From contig CALDCB010000013.1 of NCBI GenBank assembly GCA_937937585.1, positions 1-27,725 of the forward strand: a DNA stretch of 27,725 bases, written 5' to 3'. The translations under genes were made by a program, and so were the position numbers. A model generated the notes under the pieces. The model did not search any database and was not told the DNA's origin. It saw nothing but the letters and a program-made list of their open reading frames with translations. The stretch comes from an uncultured Coriobacteriaceae bacterium. GTDB lineage: Bacteria; Actinomycetota; Coriobacteriia; Coriobacteriales; Eggerthellaceae. The first letter of the stretch is position 1, and every line of letters starts with the position of its first letter. Positions 20,005 to 27,649 of this stretch are shown piece by piece.

Positions 20005-21967
20005 CGCTTACAGCTCCTGGATCGTTGAATGGCACGGCGGGCGAACCCGCGCTTGGGTGAGCGCTTGGCTGGAGTCCCAAACGGACAAGACCGCCACCAT
20101 CCGCGTTCAGGGGTGCTGCAACGCATGGCGAATCACGCAGTACGGCCGCCGCATCCGCCTTTACGGCGACGGCAGCGAGATAGGCACCTGTACCGATGTC
20201 GTGTTCAGCCGATACGGCAGCGGCAACTTCGGCTGGCTGGACAAGCGCTTCACGGTGCAGAAGGGCAAGGAAGCCCGAAGCGTCACCTGCTCGTGCCTCA
20301 TCAAGAAAGAGGTTGTTGACGGCTACGGCGCTTCCGGCAAGAACGAGAGCCGCACCGCCAGCGTGGGCGTTTGGGTGCCCGCGCAGACCTTGCGCCCGCC
20401 ATCGATGCCGGGAAAGCCGACCTGCAAGCGCGGCTCCGCCGGGCAGATAGTGATTTCCTGGAAGAACAACGCCGCCAACGCCAAGAAGACCCAGCTCCAG
20501 CGCATGGAGTACGGCGGCAGCTGGGCAACGGTCCTCAATTCATCTGCCGTGGTCGCCGACTACACCGATTCTGTGGGCGCGGGCACGTTCGCCTACCGTG
20601 CGCGCTACGGCAACGACGACGGGTGGTCTGCCTGGTCGGATTCCTCCGCGTTCATCGTATCGCTGTGCGCGCCCGCCGCGCCGACCGTGGTTTTCCCTCT
20701 TTCGGGGGACACCCTATCGCAAGCGGACGGCAACCCAACGCTGAGGTTCCGGCACAACCCCCTGGACAACTCCGAGCAGACGGGCGCTCAGCTCCGCTGG
20801 CGCGAGCAGGGGGGTTCTGCGTGGACCACCGTAAGTCTGGGAACCGCCACGCAATGCACCTTGGATGTCGTTGGCTCGGGCGACGTCAACGAGACGATTG
20901 AATGGCAGGTTCGCACCAAGGGCGCGTACGACGGCGGCGGCACAGCTGAGAACGCATGGTCGGCGTGGACGGCGGTTAGCCTTTTCCATGTGAAGACGCC
21001 GCCCACGGTTCAGGTCTCCGTTGCCGATGAGATAGCCGAGGTTCCCGTATCGGTTTCGTGGGAATACGAGGACGCGAGCGGCACGCAGGCCATGGCAGAG
21101 CTGTCGTTCACTGATTCGGAAACAGGCGAGGTGGCGTTCTCCGACCGCTTCGACGGAACGGAGACCGTTGCCACCGTTGCGGCAAGCGAGTTCACGCCCG
21201 TTCAATCCCATACCTACACGGTAACGGTGCGCTGCACCTCCACAAGCTCGCTTTCCTGCGAGGGCACGGCTGAGACCACGGTGAGGTACATCCCGCCATC
21301 GGAGCCCGTTTTCGCGGTGATGCGGGACAACGGCATGCATGCCAACATGATTACCGCATATGACACCATCGAGCTTGACGATGAGGGCAACGCCGTTACA
21401 GCAGCAGCCGAGAGCTTCAGCGTGTTCCGTGATGGGGTTTGCATAGCGGAAGGCTTGCAGGATTCCGAGGAGTTCCTAGACCGCATGCCGCCCTTGGATG
21501 TCGATACGGTCTACCGCGTGGTGGCCTACGCCGCATCGGGCTCGGTTGCCGAGTACTCGCAGACTGTGCGCATGCCCTCGAACTCATTCCTGGTAGTGAA
21601 CTACGGCGAGGGCTTGGCCAAGGTTGCCAAGGTGCGCCGCAACCTATCTCGCCCTGACGGCGTGGAAGGCGAGAAGGTGGCTCGCACGGTGGCGAGCTCG
21701 CGGCTGCCCAAGGTGTTCTACGGCACCCACCGCACGCGAAGCCACACCGCCACAGGCGATGTATGGGTTTTCGAGGACGAGGGCGGGGAGGGCGATTCTG
21801 CCGGGCTTGCCGCGTTCTTCGACTTGGAATCAAACAACGGGGACGTTTACCTGAGGTTCCCGCGCGGCATGGCGCTTTACGCCACCGTCGACGTTTCCCA
21901 TACCCAAGACCTTTCCAATGCCAATTGGGCGAAGGTCTCAATCGATTGGCAGGAGGTTTCGCATTGA
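19997..21967 (+). CDS. FN3-containing tail protein (distal tail/baseplate)
   Basis: A 656-aa protein starting with GTG in overlap with the tape measure. After a ~135-residue N-terminal domain (SSWIVEWHGGRTRAWVSAWLES ... FTVQKGKEARSVTCSCLIKKEV), repeats of fibronectin type III-like segments follow (residues ~140-430, e.g. SWKNNAANAKKTQLQRMEYG, FAYRARYGNDDGWSAWSDSS). The C-terminal ~150 residues have AKVRRNLSRPDGVEGEKVARTV, YGTHRTRSHTATGDVWVF and LYATVDVSHTQDLSNANWAKVSIDWQEV, the end type of tail proteins that join baseplate parts. It probably builds the distal tail; FN3 parts may aid surface adhesion. Exact homology to Dit is not shown. Confidence 0.75.
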   Translation: MADAYSSWIVEWHGGRTRAWVSAWLESQTDKTATIRVQGCCNAWRITQYGRRIRLYGDGSEIGTCTDVVFSRYGSGNFGWLDKRFTVQKGKEARSVTCSCLIKKEVVDGYGASGKNESRTASVGVWVPAQTLRPPSMPGKPTCKRGSAGQIVISWKNNAANAKKTQLQRMEYGGSWATVLNSSAVVADYTDSVGAGTFAYRARYGNDDGWSAWSDSSAFIVSLCAPAAPTVVFPLSGDTLSQADGNPTLRFRHNPLDNSEQTGAQLRWREQGGSAWTTVSLGTATQCTLDVVGSGDVNETIEWQVRTKGAYDGGGTAENAWSAWTAVSLFHVKTPPTVQVSVADEIAEVPVSVSWEYEDASGTQAMAELSFTDSETGEVAFSDRFDGTETVATVAASEFTPVQSHTYTVTVRCTSTSSLSCEGTAETTVRYIPPSEPVFAVMRDNGMHANMITAYDTIELDDEGNAVTAAAESFSVFRDGVCIAEGLQDSEEFLDRMPPLDVDTVYRVVAYAASGSVAEYSQTVRMPSNSFLVVNYGEGLAKVAKVRRNLSRPDGVEGEKVARTVASSRLPKVFYGTHRTRSHTATGDVWVFEDEGGEGDSAGLAAFFDLESNNGDVYLRFPRGMALYATVDVSHTQDLSNANWAKVSIDWQEVSH

Positions 21968-23064
21968 TAGACCTGCGCAAGTCGGGGCGCACCACCTCCT
22001 GGCGCTTCGTGCGCGTGCGGTGGGTGCCCTCCGACTCCACCACAAACACCCCGGCGCGCTTCGAGGAATTGGGCGAGGTGGGCGGAATTGAATCGTGCTC
22101 TATAGACGAGGCGAAGCTAACCAGCCTGAAGGTATCGGGCAGCGTGGTCTATGTGGGGAACCTGGATCTAGGGGACGACCTTCTGCGCGTGTACGCCGAT
22201 ATGGAGCTTGACGGGCAGCGGGAGAGCAAGTGCTACGGCACCTTCTTCTGCTACTCGTCGAAGGAATCCATAGCGAACGGCGTCCATGCGGGTACCGCCG
22301 ATTTGTACAGCACGCTAACAGTGCTGGACAAGATGCTGCTCGAATCGGATGTGACGCTGACGGCCATCGATGGCAGCGTCATAGAGGAGTTCATGTGGGA
22401 CGCGGCGCGGCTGCCGTTCATCCTCACGCCCACTGCAAAGACGTTGAGCGTTTCGTGCTCGTGGGATGCGGGCACCTCGACCTTGGACGTGATGAACGAT
22501 GTGTGCGATGCGCTGGGCTACGGCTCGCTGGACGTTGACGTTTACGGCAACGTCGTTGCCGCCCCTTACCAAGACCCCGATTCCAAGGAGCCCGCGGACA
22601 CCTTCAGCGATACCGAGGACGATGTGTGCAACGAGGAAGTGGAGCGCGAGTGGGATGTGCACGATACGCCGAACGTCGTGGTGGTGCGCTGTAGGAAACA
22701 GGACGATACCACGGTTTCGGGCACCGCGCGCAACGACGATGCGCACAACGCCTACTCTACCGTTTCCCGCAAGCGCGAGATAACGCGCGTCGAGGATGTG
22801 GAGGGGCTTGCCACCGCCGAGGAGTGCCAGGCGAAGGCCGAGGCGCTGCTGATCGAGGGCATGCAGGCCATCGAGCGCCTTACCGTGAGGCACGCTGGCA
22901 AGCGCTTCGAGGCGGGGGACACCGTTGCCATGGACTACCGGCGCAGCGGCCTTGACGGGAAGTTCAGCGCCTACAAGCGCAGCATCAAGGCAACGCCGGA
23001 CATCGAATCGGAGACCACCATGCGAAGGACGGTAAGACTCTATGGCAACGTATCGAAATCCTGA
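21964..23064 (+). CDS. Tail-tip/baseplate hub-like protein
   Basis: A 366-aa protein. The start is TTG 21964, overlapping the FN3 gene stop by 4 bases. It has IDLRKSGRTTSWRFVRVRWVPSDSTTNTPARF, then TLTVLDKMLLESDVTLTAIDGSVIEEFMWDAARLPFILTPTAKTLSVSCSWDAGTSTLDVMNDVCDALGYGSLDVDVYGNVVAAPY, a pattern of hub/Tal N-terminal regions (gp27-like fold), and ends with TMRRTVRLYGNVSKS. It lacks the C-terminal peptidoglycan hydrolase region of longer Tal proteins. The assignment is by position and pattern. Confidence 0.7.
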   Translation: MIDLRKSGRTTSWRFVRVRWVPSDSTTNTPARFEELGEVGGIESCSIDEAKLTSLKVSGSVVYVGNLDLGDDLLRVYADMELDGQRESKCYGTFFCYSSKESIANGVHAGTADLYSTLTVLDKMLLESDVTLTAIDGSVIEEFMWDAARLPFILTPTAKTLSVSCSWDAGTSTLDVMNDVCDALGYGSLDVDVYGNVVAAPYQDPDSKEPADTFSDTEDDVCNEEVEREWDVHDTPNVVVVRCRKQDDTTVSGTARNDDAHNAYSTVSRKREITRVEDVEGLATAEECQAKAEALLIEGMQAIERLTVRHAGKRFEAGDTVAMDYRRSGLDGKFSAYKRSIKATPDIESETTMRRTVRLYGNVSKS

Positions 23065-23281
23065 CCAGCTGATGAAGGCGCTGTGCGAGGGCTGCCTGCC
23101 CTTCTTCCGGAAGCGCTTCGCACGGCTTTCCGTCCAGAAAGCGGTGGCGGTGAGCGGAACGGAAGTCTCGCTGGAAGGCGGCGGAACCGCAACGCGCTTC
23201 TGCTCGGGTGTGAGCGCTGGGAAGCTGGTTCTGGTGCTTTCCCAAGGCGGCAGCCGCTATGTGGTGGGGGTGCGCCAATGA
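23042..23281 (+). CDS. Small conserved tail-region protein
   Basis: A 79-aa protein. It overlaps the hub gene by 23 bases and the next gene by 4 (ATGATAG at 23278). It begins MATYRNPDQLMKALCEGCLPFFRKRFARLSVQKAV and has an even set of beta strands behind (VAVSGTEVSLEGGG ... LVLVLSQGGSRYVVGVR), the layout of small OB-like accessory proteins in baseplates. No family is firmly recognised. Confidence 0.65.
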   Translation: MATYRNPDQLMKALCEGCLPFFRKRFARLSVQKAVAVSGTEVSLEGGGTATRFCSGVSAGKLVLVLSQGGSRYVVGVRQ

Positions 23282-23652
23282 TAGAGGTTGCCCTGCGCTT
23301 GGGACTGGACAAGCCCGCCGAGTCGCGCCGCGTGGTGCTGCGGCAGGGCGAGTTCGGCAACATGAGGCTGAGGCTTGTTGTTTGCGAGGGCGGTATGGCA
23401 AAGGACGTATCGCTTTACGATGCCGCCCTGTGCGTTGCAGGGCTTTGCGTGGAAGTTCCCTGCAATATTGCTGACGGCGTAGTTTTCCTGACGGTTCCGA
23501 AAGGGCTTACCGCGAAGGCGGGCAAGGGGCGGGCGTACGTGCGCCTTTCCCAGGTTTCAGACGGCACCGCAGACGATGCCGATACCTTGCAGACCGATGT
23601 GATAACCACGCAGACGTTCGAGTTGGAAGTGCTGGAAGGGGTGCAGCCATGA
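23278..23652 (+). CDS. BppU N-terminal-domain-like baseplate protein (short)
   Basis: A 124-aa protein that consists of a single BppU_N-like domain: LGLDKPAESRRVVLRQGEFGNMRLRLVVCEGG, followed by strands LCVEVPCNIADGVVFLTVPKG and RAYVRLSQVSDG ... LQTDVITTQTFELEVLEG. In lactococcal phages this domain anchors the receptor-binding unit to the baseplate. It is a close relative of the N-terminus of the next gene (TVRKGEFGSM, FEVSEEGKRIDL), so the pair looks like a tandem duplication with divergence. The coupled ATG overlaps the previous stop. Confidence 0.7.
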   Translation: MIEVALRLGLDKPAESRRVVLRQGEFGNMRLRLVVCEGGMAKDVSLYDAALCVAGLCVEVPCNIADGVVFLTVPKGLTAKAGKGRAYVRLSQVSDGTADDADTLQTDVITTQTFELEVLEGVQP

Positions 23653-24623
23653 GGTACGCGCTGAAGCTGGACACCGCGAAGCCCGAGGATATCCGGACCT
23701 TGACCGTCCGCAAGGGCGAGTTCGGCTCCATGACCCTCGTGTTCGAGGTTTCCGAAGAGGGCAAGCGCATAGACCTTGCCGCGAAGGATTCCGAGGGCGA
23801 AAGCGCCTACACGGTGCGCTTCTGCGCGCGAACCGGGAACGGTGTCGTGGTCGACGATGTGTCTGTTGCCGAAGACGGCAGCGCATCCTACACGCTTCCT
23901 GCCGCCATCGGCGCGAGCGCGGGCATGGTGAAGCTTGCGTACCTGCGCATCGAAAGCGCGGGCGCGGTGGCCACCACGCAATGCGTTTGGTTCAAGGTTC
24001 TGGACGCGGTTGATATGGATGCCGCACGCGAGGTGTACATCCCCGAGTTCGAGCGCCTGAAGGGCGAGCTCGACGGTTACGTGCAGCAGTTCAAAGACCA
24101 GTACGATGCAATCGCAGCAGCGGAAGAGGAGCGTGCAAGCAAAGATGCGGGCCGTGATGCAAAGATCAGCAATGCAGAGCAGAGCGCCAGCATTGCCGTC
24201 GGTGCAGCGAACACCGCCAAGGAAACAGCGCAATCGGTTAGGGACGATGCGGATTCCGGCAAGTTCAACGGTGCAAAGGGCGACCCGGGCGAGGGCGTTC
24301 CGTCTGGCGGCTCAGCTGGTCAGGTTCTTACCAAGACGGCAGCCGGGACGGCATGGCAAACACCAACGCAGGGTTCGACGAGCTGGGACGACATCGCCGA
24401 CAAGCCAAGCTCCTTCGTCCCGTCGGACCACACGCACTCGGCAGGCAGCATAACGTCCGGAACGCTAAGCTCCCTAAGGCTTCCGACCGTTCCCGTATCG
24501 AAGGGCGGCACAGGCGCGACTACCGCCGCAGCTGCGCTCGCTAACCTCGGCGTGACAATTGGAACGGACGACCCTCCAGCAACTGGGGCTGCTGGGAGCA
24601 TCTACATAAAGCTGGAGGCTTAG
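23649..24623 (+). CDS. BppU-like baseplate protein with tail-fibre region
   Basis: A 324-aa protein. Residues 1-~120 form a BppU_N-type domain (LDTAKPEDIRTLTVRKGEFGSMTLVFEVSEEGK). Residues ~130-200 are a long coiled coil (ARE-VYIPEFERLKGELDGYVQQFKDQ, AAEEERASKDAGRDAKISNAEQ). A short GDPGEGVPSGG stretch is collagen-like, and the C-terminus carries SKGGTGATTAAAALANLGV, the phage-fibre repeat motif (GGTGATT-x(3)-A-x-x-NLG). It likely trimerises and presents the terminal protein. It overlaps the preceding gene by 4 bases. Confidence 0.8.
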   Translation: MRYALKLDTAKPEDIRTLTVRKGEFGSMTLVFEVSEEGKRIDLAAKDSEGESAYTVRFCARTGNGVVVDDVSVAEDGSASYTLPAAIGASAGMVKLAYLRIESAGAVATTQCVWFKVLDAVDMDAAREVYIPEFERLKGELDGYVQQFKDQYDAIAAAEEERASKDAGRDAKISNAEQSASIAVGAANTAKETAQSVRDDADSGKFNGAKGDPGEGVPSGGSAGQVLTKTAAGTAWQTPTQGSTSWDDIADKPSSFVPSDHTHSAGSITSGTLSSLRLPTVPVSKGGTGATTAAAALANLGVTIGTDDPPATGAAGSIYIKLEA

Positions 24624-24624
24624 C

Positions 24625-25620
24625 GTGGCCTCATTCGCATACAAGGATTATCTGAACTGGTGGTACCAGTACGCCGACAGCAACAAGACCAGCGGCGGAT
24701 CGCAGTTCCGCGTGACGGCCATGCTCAACGTGAAGGAGTTCGAGGACGGCCGCATGAAGGCGTACGTCAAGGCAACCCTCGCTGTGCTGTCGAACAACTT
24801 TGAGGGCGCAAACTGCAACTACGAGCTGACGGTCAACGGGGCCACCAAGAAGAGCGGGTCCGAGAGGATATACGCGGCAGGGGACATGCACACCTTCGCA
24901 GACAACCTCGATCTTGGATGGTTCGGCAGCGGAACCGAGATAAGCATCAGCCTGAGGTGCTGGTACACCGGTGGAAGCGGAACCACGTACCAGGCAAAGG
25001 CGTCGTTCAGCAAGGTTGCGAAGGGATACGACGACTTCATGCCGCCAGCGTTCACGGCTGCGATTGGCTCCGCGAGCATTACAGACAACGTGGAGATGAA
25101 GCCAGGCGGCGGTTCTGTGCTTGTCACGGTTCCGCTCTGCACCGCCGCTCAATGGACTACGCCTGTTGCGCAGCTCGGACAAACGTACCGTCCTACGAGC
25201 CTGATCATCGACTGCCTTGGAAACTCCCTCGCAAGAAGCGACACGGCTGCGGCTACGCTGAACCTTGACCCAAAGAAGAAGCTCGCCGAGCTGTACGCAG
25301 CGAATGGGGGATACGAGGGGTACAGGGATGCCATAAACAAAGCATTCCCAAACACGCAGTTCGTGCACGATGTCCCGAAGGGAACGATGGCGCTTGCCCT
25401 TCGCCAGTATTTCAGCTACGGGAACGATGAGGTTGGGTATCTGTCGAGAAGCAGGACGTACTACGTCTTGCTGAATGTCCTGACGGGCAGCATCGTCGCT
25501 TATTCCGCTGGCGGCATTGCGAAAGAGGCAACCGTATACGCATTCGATTCGGACGGAAGGCTCTGTGAGTGCGAGGTGTACGCATACGATTCGGGCGGAT
25601 CGCCCGTGCAAGTCCAATAG
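24625..25620 (+). CDS. Terminal tail/receptor-binding-type protein
   Basis: A 331-aa protein starting at GTG 24625 one base after the fibre stop. It is rich in beta strands and aromatic residues (YKDYLNWWYQYADSNKTSGG, SLRCWYTGGSGTTYQAK), with an internal SASITDNVEMKPGGGS turn. The C-terminus has two similar segments, TVYAFDSDGRLC and EVYAYDSGGSPV, coded by a 24-base repeat with 21 matches (25534-25557 and 25576-25599). As the last tail gene, it most likely binds the host receptor. I recognise no named family. Its lower GC than the tail genes before it hints at exchange. Confidence 0.7.
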   Translation: MASFAYKDYLNWWYQYADSNKTSGGSQFRVTAMLNVKEFEDGRMKAYVKATLAVLSNNFEGANCNYELTVNGATKKSGSERIYAAGDMHTFADNLDLGWFGSGTEISISLRCWYTGGSGTTYQAKASFSKVAKGYDDFMPPAFTAAIGSASITDNVEMKPGGGSVLVTVPLCTAAQWTTPVAQLGQTYRPTSLIIDCLGNSLARSDTAAATLNLDPKKKLAELYAANGGYEGYRDAINKAFPNTQFVHDVPKGTMALALRQYFSYGNDEVGYLSRSRTYYVLLNVLTGSIVAYSAGGIAKEATVYAFDSDGRLCECEVYAYDSGGSPVQVQ

Positions 25621-25634
25621 AAAGGAAAAGAGGC

Positions 25635-25805
25635 AAGTACCTGCGAAGGCCCACGCTGCAGCGTGCCAGGCGCGTGTGAAGCTATTGGGGCTGGTTCGCG
25701 AACTCCGATTCCATGGCCATGACCGCATGCAACGGGTTCAACGAGGTTTTCAGGAAGGCAAGGTGGCACGTATCGGCCGCGGAAAGGAAGAGATATGAGC
25801 TATGA
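25635..25805 (+). pseudogene. Decayed C-terminal remnant of a reverse transcriptase (probable DGR RT)
   Basis: In one frame this stretch reads KYLRRPTLQRARRV, a TGA at 25677-25679, then SYWGWFANSDSMAMTACNGF and FRKARWHVSAAERKR, ending at 25805. SYWGWFANSDS resembles the SY.GW..H.(N/D)S motif near the end of diversity-generating-retroelement reverse transcriptases, which is preceded by a basic RR-rich helix. Third positions are GC-rich like real coding sequence here. A GGAAAAGAGG site precedes a lost start (AAG where ATG would fit), and the internal TGA could be a CGA change. All catalytic domains are absent, so the gene is dead. The match is by memory of the motif and needs a database check. 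Confidence 0.45.
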
Positions 25806-26166
25806 AACATGCTCTGTAACGCCGCTTGAGGCGGTGCAGGTTGAGCTGCGCCCTGGCGGCGCGGCATCGGACGTTTGGCTTCGCCGCAACATCGAGAAGG
25901 ACGTTTGCGGCAACGGGCACGATGCCGAGGATGCAACCGAGTTCTACAGGGCGGAGGAAATCCACTTCGTGCAAGCTGACACGCCTGCAGAGGAAAAGCT
26001 GCAGGCTGTCTTCGATGATTTGTGGGAAGCCTACGAGTCGGACGAGTTGACTGATATCGAGCGCATTGATGCGCTCATGAGGCAGCTGGGCACCGTGAAC
26101 GCGGCATTAGACGACACCGTTTCCGCGCTCATGGAGCTTGGGGACATCGTAGGGGGTGGTGAATAG
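25795..26166 (+). CDS. Hypothetical acidic phage protein
   Basis: A 123-aa acidic protein from an ATG at 25795 preceded by GGAAAGGAAGAG. Residues 1-60 are beta-rich with DVWLRRNIEKDVCGNGHDAEDATEFYRAEEIHF; the rest is helical (AEEKLQAVFDDLWEAYESDELTDIERIDALMRQLGTVNAALDDTVSALMELGD). It lies between tail and lysis genes, where baseplate-attached accessory proteins are common, but no family is recognised. Its stop overlaps the next GTG by one base. Confidence 0.75.
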   Translation: MSYETCSVTPLEAVQVELRPGGAASDVWLRRNIEKDVCGNGHDAEDATEFYRAEEIHFVQADTPAEEKLQAVFDDLWEAYESDELTDIERIDALMRQLGTVNAALDDTVSALMELGDIVGGGE

Positions 26167-26276
26167 TGGCGAAGTTCTACTTTCTTGCCGTGAAGGCGGG
26201 CAAGCGAACCTTGGAAGAGGTGCCGAAGCTCTGGCGCGAATGTGTACGGAAGATGATTGAAGAGGACGAAGGTTAG
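26166..26276 (+). CDS. XkdX-like short phage protein
   Basis: A 36-aa protein: GTG start sharing its G with the previous stop (TAGTG), then MAKFYFLAVKAGKRTLEEVPKLWRECV and a short acidic end. The pattern Y-x-L-A-V/I-K-x-G-x-x-T-x-x-D/E-V-P, and its place between tail and holin genes, match the XkdX family of tiny phage proteins. It is followed at once by a terminator. Confidence 0.75.
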   Translation: MAKFYFLAVKAGKRTLEEVPKLWRECVRKMIEEDEG

Positions 26277-26277
26277 G

Positions 26278-26306
26278 AGCCGCCCGGGTTCGGCGGCTTT
26301 TCTTTT
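26278..26306 (+). terminator. Intrinsic terminator before the holin
   Basis: AGCCGCC (26278-26284) pairs with GGCGGCT (26292-26298) around CGGGTTC, followed by TTTTCTTTT. It separates tail genes from the lysis cassette. Confidence 0.85.
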
Positions 26307-26332
26307 GCTTTGGAACCAGAGAGAGGAAAAAC

Positions 26333-26689
26333 ATGGACTACCTATTCACGGAAGAGCAGCAGTGGGCGGTGTGGATCACCGCAGCGTTCGTGGTGCTCGA
26401 CGTTCTGAGCGGCGTCATGAAGGCCGCGAAGATGGGCGAGCTGTCCAGCTCGAAGATGCGCGAAGGGCTGTGGCACAAGTCGGGCTACGTGCTGATAGTG
26501 TGCCTTGCCATCCTTATCGAGGTTGGCAGCCAGCATGTGGACATCGGCTTCGAGATGCCACTCATCATTCCAGCGTGCTTGTACATCGTCGGCAGCGAGG
26601 TTATGAGCATCTACGAGAACGCGAAGGAGATAAACCCAGACCTTAACGATTCGAAGCTTTCCCAGTATTTCGAGAAGAAGGAGCAGTGA
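26333..26689 (+). CDS. Holin (toxin secretion/phage lysis holin family)
   Basis: A 118-aa membrane protein with three predicted helices near residues 11-29, 50-66 and 74-93 and a charged tail. WAVWITAAFVVLDVLSGVMKAAKMGELSSSKMREGLWHKSGYV is the signature of the TcdE/BhlA-type holin family 4 (conserved D...G..K and SS..MREG..-K). It forms lesions in the cytoplasmic membrane that release the endolysin. It begins after AGAGAGGAAAA and is followed by the small ORF and the endolysin. Confidence 0.9.
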   Translation: MDYLFTEEQQWAVWITAAFVVLDVLSGVMKAAKMGELSSSKMREGLWHKSGYVLIVCLAILIEVGSQHVDIGFEMPLIIPACLYIVGSEVMSIYENAKEINPDLNDSKLSQYFEKKEQ

Positions 26690-26817
26690 TGGGCGATTAC
26701 GAGGTAGACACCGCAACGGTGGAAGAGCTTGCGGCCATGCCCAGCGAAGAGGCAACGGATGCCGAAATCCCAGAGCAGACTTTGGAAGTGCTGGAAGGCA
26801 AAGATGGCGACCGCTAG
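26689..26817 (+). CDS. 42-aa acidic micro-ORF between holin and endolysin
   Basis: ATG overlaps the holin stop (TGATG at 26687-26691). The product MGDYEVDTATVEELAAMPSEE ... EVLEGKDGDR is strongly acidic with no membrane segment and overlaps the endolysin start by 14 bases. Short acidic ORFs here occur in other phages as coupling peptides. The function is unknown; translation is supported mainly by overlap at both ends. Confidence 0.5.
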   Translation: MGDYEVDTATVEELAAMPSEEATDAEIPEQTLEVLEGKDGDR

Positions 26818-27649
26818 CGATTTCGTCAAGGTGGCTGCAAGCCAGATCGGCACCAAGGAGCAGCCAGCGAACAGCAACCTGACCAAGTACGGCAAGTGGT
26901 ACGGGCTGGACGGCAACCCATGGTGCGACATGTTCGTTTCCTGGTGCGCTGATCAGGTCGGCGCTTTGGGAATCGTGGGCAAGTTCGCCTACTGTCCTAG
27001 CCACGTGAACTACGCAAAGAAGCTGGGCCGCTGGCTCGACCGCGAGGAGAAGCCGCAGAAGGGCGATATTGTGTTCTTCTCGAACGGCTCCCGTGCCTGC
27101 CACGTGGGAATCGTGGAATCTCGAAACGGCTCTGCAAGCGTGACCACTATCGAGGGCAACACCTCGGTCAGCAGCAACGACAACGGCGGCGCGGTAATGC
27201 GCAGAACGCGATCCTATGGCGTTAATGGCTCAAAGTGGTTCATCATGGGATTCTTCCGTCCTGCATGGGACGGGCAGAGCGCGAACGTTCTCACTTCCAA
27301 GCCAACGCAGGAATCGACCGATTACAGCGGTTGGTCGTTCACCGATTGGGTGCGCCGTTTGCAGAGCGAGTGCAACGCTCAAGGCTACTCGCATCAAACG
27401 GTTGACGGCATTCCTGGCGCAAACACGCTGAACGGCTGTCCCCAGCTTGGGCGCAAATCGCGCGGCAACATCACCAAATTGATGCAGGAACGCCTTATCG
27501 TCCTTGGCTACAACTGCGGTTCTTGCGGCGCTGACGGCATCAACGGCGACGATACGCAGCGAGCGGTAAGGGCATTTCAAGTAGACAATGGACTTGATGA
27601 TGACGGCATCGTTGGGCGCAACACTTGGCGCAAGCTGCTTGGATTGTAA
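26804..27649 (+). CDS. Endolysin: CHAP hydrolase with C-terminal peptidoglycan-binding repeats
   Basis: A 281-aa lysin. Residues ~1-160 form a CHAP domain with catalytic C41 (GNPWCDMFVSWCADQ), H100 (RACHVGIVE) and a following acidic residue in TTIEGN (E117). CHAP enzymes cut peptide cross-links or the amide bond of peptidoglycan. Residues ~180-281 contain two peptidoglycan-binding units: FTDWVRRLQSECNAQGYSHQTVDGIPGANTLNGCPQLG, then SRGNITKLMQERLIVLGYNCGSCGADGINGDDTQRAVRAFQVDNGLDDDGIVGRNTWRKLL. There is no signal peptide, so export depends on the holin. GGAAGG precedes ATG 26804. Confidence 0.93.
   Translation: MATASDFVKVAASQIGTKEQPANSNLTKYGKWYGLDGNPWCDMFVSWCADQVGALGIVGKFAYCPSHVNYAKKLGRWLDREEKPQKGDIVFFSNGSRACHVGIVESRNGSASVTTIEGNTSVSSNDNGGAVMRRTRSYGVNGSKWFIMGFFRPAWDGQSANVLTSKPTQESTDYSGWSFTDWVRRLQSECNAQGYSHQTVDGIPGANTLNGCPQLGRKSRGNITKLMQERLIVLGYNCGSCGADGINGDDTQRAVRAFQVDNGLDDDGIVGRNTWRKLLGL

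Noticed and set aside
24625..25620. Variable repeat of an active DGR in the terminal tail gene
   Set aside because: No second copy with adenine-specific differences was found in the window, and the C-terminus does not look like a C-type lectin fold.
25517..25798. 93-codon frame overlapping the end of the tail gene and the RT remnant
   Set aside because: It starts inside the tail gene in another frame and is Arg/Lys-rich. The alternative frame with SYWGWF is more protein-like.
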